From: Chloroflexi bacterium OLB14
Lineage (GTDB): Bacteria; Chloroflexota; Anaerolineae; Anaerolineales; Villigracilaceae
Length of the DNA stretch: 64,000 bases
Assembly (NCBI GenBank): GCA_001567105.1
Contig: LMZR01000039.1
Span: 1 to 64,000, forward strand
Direction of reading: 5' to 3'
Shown here piece after piece: positions 7,847-18,670 of this stretch. The notes under the pieces were generated by a model, which saw only the letters and a program-made list of their open reading frames with translations, made no database searches and had not been told where the DNA came from. Each line of letters starts with the position of its first letter. Position 1 is the first letter of the stretch. Both the position numbers and the translations under genes were made by a program.

Positions 7847-9922
7847 TTAGTCAATCTTTCTGGTGATGGGTTCTGATGTTGCACTGCGGTTTTCAATGGG
7901 CATGAATACGAAGAATGTTGAGCCTTCGCCTTCAATGCCGTTACTCTCTGCCCAAAGTTTTCCGCCGTGCATTTCAACTAATTTGCGGCTGATGGGTAGA
8001 CCTAAGCCTGTGCCGCCTACTTTGCGCGTGGTGGATGAATCAACTTGGGTGAATTCGCTAAAGATATCTTCTAGATGTTGAGGTGGAATGCCAATGCCTG
8101 TATCTTTGATGCTGATTAATACATTGTTTTCTTCACGTACGGCACGAATGGTAACTTTACCTTTTTCTGTAAATTTAAGTGCATTATTTACCAAGTTAAT
8201 CATCACTTGACGCAAGCGGGTACGGTCGGCATTGATGTTGACTGCAGTATCAGATTTGGGGTCAATCTTTAAAGTTAATTTTCTTTCACTGGCTAATGGT
8301 GAGGTGATATTTATTATTTCTTCAAAGATTTCTTGGATGTTGAATTGTTCGATGATGAGGTTCAATTTTCCTGATTCAATCTTTGCCATATCTAACACGT
8401 CATTAATTAAGTGTAGTAAGTGCTGACCATTTTTGTTAATTAGTTTGAGGTCATTGTTCATATTGGGGGTTAATGGTCCATCTAATCCTTCAAGCATTAC
8501 TTCTGTGAAGCCAAGAATGGAGTTTAATGGAGTGCGTAGCTCGTGCGACATGTTGGCGAGGAAGGATGATTTTAGTCTATCTAACTCGCGCAATTGAGTT
8601 ACGGTAGCGGCTTGTTCTTGATATAGACGAGCATTTTGTAGAGCAACTGCTACTTGTGAAGATAGGGTGGTGAAAATATTGGCATCTTCTTGTGAAAATC
8701 CTTCTACTTTGTTTGATTGCACGTCGAACACGCCTAGTACGGTTTCACCTACAATCATTGGTACTGCCATTTCGGCACGTGTTTCAGGTAGTAATGGATT
8801 TGGTAAAAAGCCGACTTCGCTTCGAACATTATTGATGATGACTGGTTGTTTTTCGCGGGCAGAGCGTGCTACCAGTGAGCGTTCAGCGGTCATATCAATA
8901 GCATGGCCAGATTTAACCATTTGAGAACCAACTTCCCCTGCGCCAGAGGCGAGTAGAAGTGTGTTCCAATTTTCATCTAAGAGATAGATATGTGCATGGT
9001 ATAAGTCAAAACGTTCTTTTGTAATATCTACCACTGTTTGTAATAGAATATCTGGGTTTAGCACTGTGGATGTGGTGCGTGATACTGCGGCTACTGTTTG
9101 TAACTCGCTAGCACGTTTGGCAATGGCTTCTTGAGCATGAATACGTTCGGTAATATCTACAAATGTGGTAATGATGGATTTTTCATTTTCAAAGTCGAAG
9201 ATGCGAGCAGAGAGTAATACCCAAATGGGTTGTCCATCTGCACGGAGAATTTGTACAGCCATGTCGTCTACTTCGCCTTTTGCTTGTAGTTCGGCAATAA
9301 ATTGATTCCTTTGTTCTACTTGATAGTAGAAGTTTGGGGTAGGCTTGCCCATTACATCTTCTGCTATAAATTGAGTGGCTTCAAGAGCAGGGGTATTTAT
9401 AAAAGTTAGAGCATTATCTGATAAGCGCGTAATGACCATAGGAATGGTTACAGATTCAAGGATGGTTTGCATACGCTTTTGTGAAGATTTGATTTCTTCA
9501 CGGTTTTCAATTAACTGTGTAATATCTGTATGTGAACCTGCCATGCGTTGTGGAGAGCCATCTGCATTTCTTAATAATTTTCCTCTGGCACGAATCCAGC
9601 GATATGAGCCGTTTTTATGTTGGAAGCGGAATTCAGTATCATACGCTGGAATTTTCCCAGCCATATAATCACCAACTACGCCCATTACACGGTCGTGATC
9701 TTCAGGGTGTAATAATTTTTCAAAGTCGGCAAAGCCGTTGTTTAGTTCGTCCACACCATAGCCGACCATTTCTTTCCAACGGGGTGAAAAATATACTTGA
9801 TTGGTTGGAATATCCCAATCCCATAAACCGTCGTTAGAACCTTCTACCGCTAATTCATATTGCTCTTGCGCGGCTTTAATTTTTTCACGGCTTTCAATTA
9901 ACTGTGTAATGTCTGTGCGCAT
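7847..9922 (-). CDS. PAS/GAF sensor histidine kinase, C-terminal part (after in-frame TGA)
   Basis: This is the 3' part of a hybrid sensor gene whose coding frame continues unbroken from 10027 down to 7847. ATG 9922 is just the first start after TGA 10028-10030 and has no visible ribosome-binding site. Domains in order: a PAS with PAC tail (YELAVEGSNDGLWDWD...), a second PAS, a GAF domain (HIYLLDENWNTLLLASGAGE, NPLLPETRAEMAVP), a HisKA dimerisation helix with phospho-His in SFLANMSHELRTPL, and an HATPase domain with N, G1 (DTGIGIPP) and G2 (GGTGLGL) boxes. No membrane span remains in this part. It should autophosphorylate and feed the receivers encoded around it. Confidence 0.85.
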   Translation of the reverse strand: MRTDITQLIESREKIKAAQEQYELAVEGSNDGLWDWDIPTNQVYFSPRWKEMVGYGVDELNNGFADFEKLLHPEDHDRVMGVVGDYMAGKIPAYDTEFRFQHKNGSYRWIRARGKLLRNADGSPQRMAGSHTDITQLIENREEIKSSQKRMQTILESVTIPMVITRLSDNALTFINTPALEATQFIAEDVMGKPTPNFYYQVEQRNQFIAELQAKGEVDDMAVQILRADGQPIWVLLSARIFDFENEKSIITTFVDITERIHAQEAIAKRASELQTVAAVSRTTSTVLNPDILLQTVVDITKERFDLYHAHIYLLDENWNTLLLASGAGEVGSQMVKSGHAIDMTAERSLVARSAREKQPVIINNVRSEVGFLPNPLLPETRAEMAVPMIVGETVLGVFDVQSNKVEGFSQEDANIFTTLSSQVAVALQNARLYQEQAATVTQLRELDRLKSSFLANMSHELRTPLNSILGFTEVMLEGLDGPLTPNMNNDLKLINKNGQHLLHLINDVLDMAKIESGKLNLIIEQFNIQEIFEEIINITSPLASERKLTLKIDPKSDTAVNINADRTRLRQVMINLVNNALKFTEKGKVTIRAVREENNVLISIKDTGIGIPPQHLEDIFSEFTQVDSSTTRKVGGTGLGLPISRKLVEMHGGKLWAESNGIEGEGSTFFVFMPIENRSATSEPITRKID

Positions 9923-10027
9923 GGCAATATAACGATATGGTTTCCCCTTCTCGTTAAGGAAGGGGACGATGGTTGTGTCTACCCAATATAAACTTCCATC
10001 TTTGGCTTTATTAAGTAATTCACCGTG

Positions 10028-12337
10028 TCATACCTTCCCATTGGCAATTGTGACCCATAAATTGCGCATAAACTCTTTAGAATGATATCCTGAATTCAAA
10101 ATACGATGATCTTGCCCTAGCAATTCTTCGCGGGAGTATTTTGAAATTTCAACAAATTTATCATTGGCATATAAAATTTCACCCGTTTGATCGGTGATAG
10201 CCACAATGGAGTGTTGATCTAAGGCAAATTTCTGGCTATCTAACTCACGCAATAAGGCTTCTGCTTCAATACGCTTTTGTTCAGTTTGTTCCAGCAAACG
10301 TAAGTTTTCAATATGAGTGCTCAATTGCTGTGTAACAGCATTAATAATCTCATTAGTTTCTTCATTTAACGATTCATTTTGCACAATAGCTAACTCGCCA
10401 ACTTGCTCATCACGCACATATATTGGATGAGTTTGTAGAGATTCAGCATAATGTCCATTTTCACTTAAAGGCAATACTTGATACTGGTCATAAGCAAAAC
10501 CGTTAACTTGATCTTTCTGCGTAGCAAAATATTCTCTCCAACCTTCACGCGTGAGGCGTTTGGTAACTTGTTCGGCTTCGGTTCGGTATTTTTCAGATTG
10601 CGCGAGTAATCTTAAATTCTCTATATGGTTTGCTAATTGCATGGCAGTGTTCTGAATCAAATTACTTTCATCAACAGTCCATTGTCTGTCCGCATCATCT
10701 ACAATTTGAATTTTTCCAATTTCTGCTCCAGCCACTAGAATAGGAGTATCCAAAGTGTTCGCTTCGGCTACATTAGGCTGGTTCAAATAAGGTAATATTT
10801 CATTTTGATTAAAGACATACCCAATTTTTTCACTACGCTCAACTGCATTTAAGAAGTTATCCCAATTATCCAAAGATAAGCGTTTGGCTTGCTCTATCAC
10901 TTCAGCACGAGCTTGATTGGCTTGTTCAAATAAAGAAGCATTTTGAATTGCAACTGCCAACTGCCCCGCCAACGACTCGAATGCGGGTAAGTTATTTTCA
11001 TTTAATGAATTAGGAACATCGCTTTGCATATCAAGTACACCAAGCACTTGATCGCCAACAATCAATGGTACAGTCATCTCTGAACGTGTTTTCGGTAACA
11101 ATGGGTTTGGCAAAAACGCAGGGTGCTTAGACGTATCTAACACAATCACAGCTCGCTTATCCAACGCAGCACGACCATTTAACGAATCACTACTAATTAA
11201 TAACTGATGCCCACGTTGTAAAAGTTGTTTCCCAACAGCCCCTGTACCTGCACGCAAAGTGATCATTCTGCCTGCGCGGTCTGTCAAATACACCTGAGTG
11301 TAATATAAATTAAACCGCGAACGAATTTGTTCCACTGCATCAGATAGTAATTGATTTAAATCATTTACTTTAGCAGTAACAGTTCTACCCACCTCAGATG
11401 CCAACTCAAGGTCGCGTGTACGGTCTTGCACGCGTTTTTCTAATGAAACACCCAATTCTCGCAATTCACGATTGCTAACTTGCAATTCTCTTTCATTGTG
11501 ACGTGTTCGCTCCAAAGAAACTTGTAACCTTGTAATCACAAATTGAAAAAGAAAACCAATCACAAGCGTCATACCACCTGTAATGACCATATTCTCAAAA
11601 CCAACAGCAGGTTCGCTATTTAGTTTAATCACCCCTTGCATTTGCAAATAAACAATGACGATGTGCGTAAGAACAACCAAAACAGCAGTGATTACAGGCG
11701 CACGCCTCCCAAGCAATAAACCACTCATAATGATCGTAACGGCAATCATCAATGTTGATGGTTGTGGATTCCCTGCGTTTATATAATCCGCATAACCAAA
11801 CACCAAAACAATCATCATAGCCATAAAACCATTTGCAAGGTTTACCCAACCACTACGCGCCAGCCACATGAGCGCAAGTAACCCCATCGCAATAATAATA
11901 GCTGGACCAATTGCCTCGGGGCGATTACCAAACAACCAAATTAAAAACAAAATCACTGGAATTGCCCAAACCACCGTGATAATTTGATAAAGCAATTTAG
12001 CAGATTGCGTTTTTTCTAAATCATCAGCAAATACAGGTGCAGTAAAAAATGAGGGCAACCAAGATTTTTGAACTGCCTGTGTATTAACCTTGCTGGTTGC
12101 TGTTCGATGTAACGAATCTGATGATGGATACAAACCAAACGAACCAGAAGACTGAAGCGCTTCTTCTTTGATTTTAGCTGTTTCAGTTTCCTGCAACTTA
12201 ATCTGCTCTTCTAATTCCCGCACCCGATTCCGTAGAGATTCCATTTCTTTCAGGCTAGCAGGAGAAGGTACATCTGACCCTGTAAAGATATTGTTTATAC
12301 GGTTTTGCATATTATCCGATGAGTTATGTTCTGTCAT
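10028..12337 (-). CDS. PAS/GAF sensor histidine kinase, N-terminal part (ends at in-frame TGA)
   Basis: These 769 residues hold a short coiled coil (about 20-50), four to six membrane helices (about 105-265), a coiled linker, a GAF domain with NPLLPKTRSEMTVP, two weaker GAF-related repeats (RLSLDNWDNF... and RLTREGWREYF...), then a PAS domain (ILYANDKFVEIS). The frame ends inside that PAS, after VTIANGKV, at TGA 10028-10030, where PAS/PAC domains usually have Trp (VWHGE). The next in-frame residues HGELLNKAKDGSLYWVDTT finish the domain. I read 7847-12337 as one gene of about 1,496 codons in which TGG became TGA. The ATG has AAGGA upstream and lies 12 bp after the restored end of the preceding gene. 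Confidence 0.85.
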   Translation of the reverse strand: MTEHNSSDNMQNRINNIFTGSDVPSPASLKEMESLRNRVRELEEQIKLQETETAKIKEEALQSSGSFGLYPSSDSLHRTATSKVNTQAVQKSWLPSFFTAPVFADDLEKTQSAKLLYQIITVVWAIPVILFLIWLFGNRPEAIGPAIIIAMGLLALMWLARSGWVNLANGFMAMMIVLVFGYADYINAGNPQPSTLMIAVTIIMSGLLLGRRAPVITAVLVVLTHIVIVYLQMQGVIKLNSEPAVGFENMVITGGMTLVIGFLFQFVITRLQVSLERTRHNERELQVSNRELRELGVSLEKRVQDRTRDLELASEVGRTVTAKVNDLNQLLSDAVEQIRSRFNLYYTQVYLTDRAGRMITLRAGTGAVGKQLLQRGHQLLISSDSLNGRAALDKRAVIVLDTSKHPAFLPNPLLPKTRSEMTVPLIVGDQVLGVLDMQSDVPNSLNENNLPAFESLAGQLAVAIQNASLFEQANQARAEVIEQAKRLSLDNWDNFLNAVERSEKIGYVFNQNEILPYLNQPNVAEANTLDTPILVAGAEIGKIQIVDDADRQWTVDESNLIQNTAMQLANHIENLRLLAQSEKYRTEAEQVTKRLTREGWREYFATQKDQVNGFAYDQYQVLPLSENGHYAESLQTHPIYVRDEQVGELAIVQNESLNEETNEIINAVTQQLSTHIENLRLLEQTEQKRIEAEALLRELDSQKFALDQHSIVAITDQTGEILYANDKFVEISKYSREELLGQDHRILNSGYHSKEFMRNLWVTIANGKV

Positions 12338-12349
12338 AGGATATCCTTT

Positions 12350-13653
12350 CTACTTGTTCTCTGGCAAGTTGAGAACAACACGCGAGTTTTTTAGCACCCA
12401 ATGCTAATCCCAATTCGCGTACAGTCACTTGTAAGGCTTGCTCTACTGTGGCAGAAGTTTGAATTCTTCTTCCAATTTCATTAATCAAAGTCTCACGTTC
12501 AGCTACTTGTTGCGTTTGTGAATATGCTTGTGCATTACGTAATGCCACCGCTACTTGATAAGAAATAGTTTGCAACAAATCTGCATCTTCTTGAGTTAAA
12601 GAATTTTGCTTATTTTGTTGCACATCTAACACGCCTAACACTTCTGAGCCAATAGAAATAGGCACAGCAATTTCAGACTTTGTTTCAGGTAACAATTCAT
12701 TGGGTAACCAAGTGGAGTCTGCAGTTGTATCACTAACAAGAATTAATGTATTTGTTTCTGCCGCACGGCCTACTAACCCCTTACCTTTAGAAATTTTATG
12801 CCCACGTGCCAACAAGGCTTTACCTGCATCGCCTGTCCCCCCCGCTATCACCAACTCGCCTGTCATTTCATTTTTAAAATATATATGGGCGTGATAATAA
12901 TTGAAAGCATTTTTAATTTGTTCTACCACCTCAAAAGCCAAGCGGTTAGGGTCAAGCACAGTGGAAATACGGCGTCCTACTTCTGCTGAAGTTGATAACG
13001 CTTTTGTACGTTCTTGAACTTTAGTTTCTAGCGAATTTGCAAGCTCACGAACTTCTTGCTCTTTATCATGTGCTCTTTTCAAGGCATCATCTGTACCTTG
13101 TGAAGCAAGGTATAACAATACAAGCGTAAAGGCTAACCCTGTAATCATAACTATTACTGTGGTTATATTAATCGTAGGGGCGGCAGGTGGTAAGTGTCCA
13201 TTTACCTCTGCCCACATTATGGCGGCAATTGAAAGAGCAGTAAGAATAAAAAATATAAACCCAGCCCGCCTATTCATCAACAAGGTTGCTATGATAATCA
13301 CTGGTGGATAAAATATAACTGTTAAAGAATTTATTGTGCCACCTATACTAACACTGTTGTTAATCGCAATAAGGTAGGCAATTAACAAAATTGCCGTAGT
13401 AACGCTAACCCAGCCACGCTTCATAAAGAAACGAAACAACAGATTCAAAACCAAACTTCCAAGCGTTATTACTAATGTAGTTGTGTTTATGTTATTTGTT
13501 GAAAAAACAGCGGTTATAGAAGTCAATAAAATTAATGCCAATATCACAAATTGAGCTAACAAAATCACATGTAATAAGTATGCGCGCCGAGTTTTATCTT
13601 CATTTTGTAAAAAGATAGGGGCTGAAAAGAATTTTTTTTAGTTGATTAAGCAT
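12350..13653 (-). CDS. Membrane GAF-domain sensor protein (frameshifts at both ends)
   Basis: Six hydrophobic helices fill about residues 25-185. A coiled linker and a GAF domain follow (HIYFKNEMTGELVIAGG, NELLPETKSEIAVP), with no kinase domain. The long open frame covers 12324-13568 only. ATG 13653 has AGGAG upstream and encodes MLNQLKK; with a one-base correction in the T8 at 13632-13639 it continues as FFSAPIFLQNEDKTRRA, in frame with the membrane domain. Near the end, reading the T6 at 12387-12392 as T5 gives SRVVLNLPENK and a stop at 12350, upstream of the next gene's ribosome-binding site. The protein probably senses a small ligand or redox state and signals through neighbouring kinases. 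Confidence 0.75.
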
Positions 13654-13661
13654 ATCTTCTC

Positions 13662-15483
13662 CTAATTCTCGCTGTTTGGAGTTTTCAATTTAATTTGTGC
13701 CTGAGTATTGAATACTCGCCCAATTTCACGCACTGCAACTTGTAAAGCACTTTCTACACTATTTTCACTGAGAATTTTTTTGATTAATTGATGTAATCAA
13801 TTGTTCGCGGCTGGCACGTTCCTGAATAGAAGCTAATGTACGGGAGTTTTGCAAAGCAATAGCAACCTGATTAGCTATTGATTGAAGTAAATCCACATCT
13901 TCACGATTCAAATCATCTACAATATTCTGTTGCACATCTAACACACCTAACACTTGTGAACCAAGCGAAATTGGAACAGCAATTTCCGCTTTAGTATCTG
14001 GCAAAAGTGGGTTGGGTAGCCAATCGGCACTTCTGCTTGTATCTGCTACGAGAATTGGAGTATTTGTATCTCCTGTTCGCCCTACTAAACCTTTACCCAC
14101 CGAAATAGCATGTCTTTGGCTTAACATCGTCTTACCCGCCTCACCCGTTCCACCTGCCATGATTAATTTTTCCTGTTTATCATCCATCAAATAGATGTGA
14201 ACATGATAATAATTAAACGCGCTTTGTACTTGATTTACAACTTCGTTCACTAATTGTTTTTCATCTAAGATGGTCGAAAGTTTACGGCTCACTTCTGTGG
14301 AAGTGGCTAAGGCTTTGGTACGGTCTGATACTCGTTGTTCCAATGAACCAATTAAATCTCTAAGGCGAGACGTCATGATATTGAACGATTGCGCCAGCAC
14401 CCCAATTTCGTCTTGTTGAACCACTTCTGCTTGTAAATCCAAATTACCGTGAGAAATATTATCGGCAATATTTACAAGTTTTGTAATAGGAGATGTAATA
14501 CTATTAGTAACTATAAAAGAAACCAAGATAGCTAACAGTGCAATCAACACTATTAAACCAGCTGTAGTTTGAAGCACGCGGTTTGAAGCTTGCAAGGCGT
14601 CCGCTTGGTGATATTCAGCAACAAGCACAATCTGTAATTCAGGTATCCATGAATAAGCTCCAAAGACGGCCGTATTCGAATAATCCACATAAGCACCTAA
14701 GTTCAAATTTTTATTTTGAACCACATCGGTTACACCTTCGGTACGAATATATGTTTCCCCTGGTATCACTTGAGAGTGGTCTAGGTTGGTTAAAACGGCG
14801 TAGTTTGAACTTATGAGATAGGTTTCGCCCGCTTCACCTAAACCTGTATCTTGTTGCATGATGTAATCCAATGTAGCAAGATTCACGCGCGCCGCTAATA
14901 CTCCAATTGTAGTGCCAGCCGTATTTAAAATTGGTTCAGAAATCAAAATAGAGTAACTTGAAAACGAAACTTCGTATACAGGTGGAGAAGCAAATTTACC
15001 CTTTATGCCTTCTTGAAAGAAGTTTTGGTTAAGTTGAATTTTTCCTTCCTGAATGTTGTTCGTAGAAAGGACTGTTTCACCATTTCTATTCATCACAAAT
15101 ATTTCAGTATAATAATTTGTATAACTATTGAATTTTACTAACTCAAGCCTTAATTGCTCTTGACTCAACGACATAGTTGTCTCTTGCTCTAAAAGTGCAG
15201 AAACACTTTGGCGAATTAAACGATCTTGAAACGCTAAGCTGAGGTTATTCTGCACTACATTTAACCAATCTTTGATAGCGTTTTGTTTTAATACCGTCAC
15301 AGATTCAAGTTCGTTATACACGCTATCTTCCAAACCTTGTCTACTGATCATCGTAGCAATAGACCCAGTAATAAGTACAGGTAAAATTGCCAACAAAATA
15401 AAGGCTAGCAACAGACGATTCCTTAAAGATAAAGATTGAAATCGTCCTTTATTTTTTTTCTGGGTAAATCGATTTTGGTTCAT
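13662..15483 (-). CDS. Cache-HAMP-GAF transmembrane sensor protein (3' frameshift)
   Basis: The N-terminal helix LLLAFILLAILPVLITG is followed by an extracellular Cache-like domain (about residues 45-305), a second helix (LIVLIALLAILVSFIV), a HAMP linker (SPITKLVNIADNISHGNLD), a coiled coil and a GAF domain (HIYLMDDKQEKLIMAGG, NPLLPDTKAEIAVP). There is no kinase or methyl-accepting domain. The raw frame ends at 13765 in a scrambled tail. Reading the T7 at 13775-13781 as T6 restores NQKILSENSVESALQVAVRE and a stop at 13662-13664, 9 bp before the next ATG. That tail matches the end of the neighbouring GAF protein (VEQALQVTVREL), which supports the correction and shows the two are paralogues. 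Confidence 0.8.
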
Positions 15484-15586
15484 AAAACCTCTACTATAGC
15501 TACTGAGTCAAAATTCGGCTAACAAAAAGACCTCTTGCAGAAGCGCTCTTATCTAAATACTTTAGCAAGAGGTCGAATACATATCG

Positions 15587-16582
15587 TTATGGTAAGATAA
15601 ACTCGTTAGTGTACACAGTCGATAAATCTACTGGGGCTGATAAAAGATCAAACTCTAAAAGAATATCCTGAGTAATATTCCATACACCTTCATCCATAGA
15701 ACCAATAGGGGCATTACCAGTATCAATGAAAGGAATAGAGGCTACCATAACTTGTTTTTGATATTCCAAATCTAAGGTTTCATCATACGAAACTGCTACA
15801 GATGCCATCTCATCTGTATTTTCAAGTGCATATTGGTACCCACGGAATGTAGCACGAAGAAAGCGGGTTATTAAATCTGAATTATTATTCTTATACTCAT
15901 CTGTAACAAAAATAGTATTAATATAGACTTGTACGCCATAATCTTTATAATACATCAAGTTAATTTCATCCCCAGCTTGGCGGGTCATCACTTGTTGATC
16001 TGTAGCGAACATGCCACTCATTGCATCCATGTTGCCAGATTTAATTTCATTGGCACCAGAAAAATCTTCAATCACAGCATATTTCATAGAATCTCGTTCT
16101 AGCCCGGTGCGACTCATAAAGGCGAGGAACATCAAGTCCCAATAATTGCTTAAATCTATAGAATAGGTACCAATCGTTTTACCAACTAAATCTTCAGGTT
16201 TTTGAATGTTATCTGAAACAAGCGATGTAATGGCTAGAGGATTGTCTCTATAAATGGTCGCCACAGAAACAAAATTCTTACCATCAGCTTTGGCTAAGAT
16301 GATGCTATCACTTGAGCCAATTCCAAATTGAGCATTTCCACTTGCTACTTCATCAAACGGATTAATTTCTGGACCGCCAGCATTTAAAACTACATTTATA
16401 TTTTCTTCTGCATAGTACCCCTTTTCTACAGCCGCATAAAAGCCTGCATATTCCACGCCATGAAACCAGCTTAATTGCACAGTTACATTATCTGCTGGCT
16501 GTGGGGCAACCGCACTACAAGCACTTAAAATAAGTGCCATCATCATTATTCCAACTCCAAAAGTATATTTGTTACTGTTCAT
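15587..16582 (-). CDS. NMT1/THI5-like substrate-binding lipoprotein
   Basis: This 331-residue protein begins with a lipoprotein signal peptide (basic MNSNKYTFG, hydrophobic core, lipobox LSAC with Cys at 22). The mature part is a type II periplasmic-binding fold of the NMT1/THI5 (SsuA/ThiY) group: QLSWFHGVEYAGFYAA, then GSSDSIILAKADG. Relatives bind thiamine-pyrimidine precursors, sulfonates or related compounds for ABC importers. No permease or ATPase gene is near; its neighbours are sensor proteins, so it may act as an exported ligand receptor for them. ATG is preceded by AAGGAG. The real ligand is unknown. Confidence 0.8.
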   Translation of the reverse strand: MNSNKYTFGVGIMMMALILSACSAVAPQPADNVTVQLSWFHGVEYAGFYAAVEKGYYAEENINVVLNAGGPEINPFDEVASGNAQFGIGSSDSIILAKADGKNFVSVATIYRDNPLAITSLVSDNIQKPEDLVGKTIGTYSIDLSNYWDLMFLAFMSRTGLERDSMKYAVIEDFSGANEIKSGNMDAMSGMFATDQQVMTRQAGDEINLMYYKDYGVQVYINTIFVTDEYKNNNSDLITRFLRATFRGYQYALENTDEMASVAVSYDETLDLEYQKQVMVASIPFIDTGNAPIGSMDEGVWNITQDILLEFDLLSAPVDLSTVYTNEFILP

Positions 16583-16618
16583 TTCATTCTCCTTGTTTTT
16601 ATAATATTACTATGTATG

Positions 16619-18670
16619 CTATAAAGCTATCTGCGTTGCTAACGGAAAATCAACTGTAAAAACAGTACCTTCACTAGGCTTACTTTGTACATACACTTCA
16701 CCTTTGTGTTTTTCAACAATAGATTTAACAATTGCCAAACCCAAGCCATTACCTTCGATTTCAGAGGTCTTGCCAGAACGAACTCGATAGAAACGATCAA
16801 AAATATGTGGTAAATCTGCGGCAGGAATACCGTAGCCAGTATCTTGCACTTGAATTTTTACAGCGCCTTGTAATAATTTAACTAAAACATTAATTTTTCC
16901 ACCTGCTGGGGTATATTTAATCGCATTGCCAATCAAATTACGAAATACTTGTTTAAGCTGTAAACCATCACCATGCACAAACACCTCTGTTACTGAGGTT
17001 TCCAAAGCTAATATTTGTTCTTTTTGTTGTGCTTGAATTTCATATTCGTTAATAATTTCTTTCAACACAGCAATTACATCCACATCTGTTTGAGAACCAT
17101 TCATTTTTTGCAAATCAATTTCAGTCAATTGCAACATGTTCTGAACAAGTTCTAGCATGTTCTTAGTGGAATGTTGAATGCGCCCTACAAATTCCTCCTG
17201 TTGGGCATTTAACGGTCCTGCTTTTGTAAGTAAAGTACTAAACCCACTAATAGACATAATTGGGTTTTTCAAATCATGTGAAGCTGTAGCAATAAATTCA
17301 TTTTTAATTTTTTCAATTTGCTTTTGTTCTTCAGTTGCATTTTGATATAGCCGTACATTTTCAATAGCAATTGCGGCTTGGCTAGCAATCGCCTGCAATA
17401 AAAGGACATGATCTAACGTAAAATAATCTGCTTGCTCATGCGTTAGGAATAACAAGCCCAACAAATCACGCCTACCAAATAATGGAGCAACTATCACAGA
17501 GCGAGTTGGGTCATTTTCAACCGCTTTCCAAAATTTAGTAGCTGTAGCATTTTCAATAATTACGCCTTGCCTAGTTTCGAGAATATAGTTAAACAAACTC
17601 TCCTGCAAGTCAAGTTGCCCTACATCTAGGGTAGCATCTGATACTGTAATTTTAAAATTATCCGTAATAGCGCCACTAGCATCTAGCATAACCATATGCC
17701 CTTCAAATGCGCCTAAAGTTTCAGCAGTTCTTTTTAATAAAATAGTAGCAATATCGGTTAAATCTGTGCGAGCGCTTAACTCCTTGCCAATTTCAGGCAA
17801 CAAACTCAATTCGCGATTTCGGCGGCGGGTAGCGTCTTCTGCTTCTTTCACACGCAATTTCGCCCGAATGCGCGCCATCAATTCACGGCGATCAAATGGT
17901 TTCATAATGTAATCGTCAGCGCCTAAATTCAAGCCTTCTTGCACATCTGCCGAATCTAAACGAGCCGCAGTCAAAATAATAATGGGGATATGCTTCAAAT
18001 GCTCATTTGCTCGCACCTCAGCTAATACAGCAAAACCATCTTTCTTAGGCATATTCACATCTAATAAAATTAAATCAGGCATTTCATCTTGCGCCTTATT
18101 TAATACCTCTTCCCCATCATACGCAGTGACAGGCTGATACCCTTCATATTCTAAATAACGCACCAAAAGAGTCACATTATCTGGTCTATCATCTGCTACT
18201 AAAATTTTGAACTTTCGCTTCTCTGCTTCTACATTTTTATATGGCTGAGTAGCATGTTTTAGATCTTCAATATCTCGCAAAATAATCTGATATATCCTCT
18301 CGGGGCGCACAGGTTTAATTAGCACTTCATTAACCTTCAAACGCTGTGCGGTTACCTTCAAGCCGGGCACATCATATGCTGTTACCAAATATGTGCGTGA
18401 AGGTTTCCCCGCAGGATGATCTCGTAACTTTTCAATTAATTCCAACCCTGTCATCTCAGGCATAATCATATCGGTGATTAAAATATCCACCGCTTGATCT
18501 TTTACCTTTTCTAGAGCTTCATTCCCATTCGTTGCAGAAATAACTTCAACAGAATTTAGCTGACTCAATGCACGAGCCAATGTAGTTGCAGTTGAAGGAT
18601 GATCATCTACAATCAAAATACGAACAACATCAGAATTGTGAGAAAGGTTGTTTTTACTCATGCCTACCAT
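16619..18670 (-). CDS. REC-REC-GAF-histidine kinase hybrid protein
   Basis: This soluble 683-residue protein has the order receiver 1 (VDDHPS, phospho-Asp in ILITDMIMPEMTG, Lys in IKPVRP), receiver 2 (VADDRPDN, LILLDVNMPKKDG, MKPFDRRE), GAF (about 290-440), HisKA with phospho-His in ATASHDLKNPIMS, and HATPase (DTGYGIPAADLP, GNGLGLAIV). It resembles kinases controlled by upstream phosphorelay input. The first ATG 18670 and the fourth-codon ATG 18661 (MSKNNLSHNSD) are both possible starts; neither has a strong ribosome-binding site. It lies 36 bp upstream of the binding-lipoprotein gene. The 200 bp before it hold only a tandem of an AAAGTTGGG-like repeat. Confidence 0.85.
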   Translation of the reverse strand: MVGMSKNNLSHNSDVVRILIVDDHPSTATTLARALSQLNSVEVISATNGNEALEKVKDQAVDILITDMIMPEMTGLELIEKLRDHPAGKPSRTYLVTAYDVPGLKVTAQRLKVNEVLIKPVRPERIYQIILRDIEDLKHATQPYKNVEAEKRKFKILVADDRPDNVTLLVRYLEYEGYQPVTAYDGEEVLNKAQDEMPDLILLDVNMPKKDGFAVLAEVRANEHLKHIPIIILTAARLDSADVQEGLNLGADDYIMKPFDRRELMARIRAKLRVKEAEDATRRRNRELSLLPEIGKELSARTDLTDIATILLKRTAETLGAFEGHMVMLDASGAITDNFKITVSDATLDVGQLDLQESLFNYILETRQGVIIENATATKFWKAVENDPTRSVIVAPLFGRRDLLGLLFLTHEQADYFTLDHVLLLQAIASQAAIAIENVRLYQNATEEQKQIEKIKNEFIATASHDLKNPIMSISGFSTLLTKAGPLNAQQEEFVGRIQHSTKNMLELVQNMLQLTEIDLQKMNGSQTDVDVIAVLKEIINEYEIQAQQKEQILALETSVTEVFVHGDGLQLKQVFRNLIGNAIKYTPAGGKINVLVKLLQGAVKIQVQDTGYGIPAADLPHIFDRFYRVRSGKTSEIEGNGLGLAIVKSIVEKHKGEVYVQSKPSEGTVFTVDFPLATQIAL

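Noticed and set aside
10028..10030. TGA reassigned to Trp (genetic code 4 or 25)
   Set aside because: TGA ends several genes here at the expected place, and only this one falls inside a conserved domain.
13568..13653. Separate small gene upstream of the GAF protein
   Set aside because: The short ORF from ATG 13653 continues the membrane protein after a one-base correction, and the match to the paralogue is better than to any separate gene.
15527..15582. Terminator at GACCTCTTGC...GCAAGAGGTC
   Set aside because: The stem is good but the loop is about 26 nt and there is no T tract, so it is better seen as an inverted repeat of unclear role.
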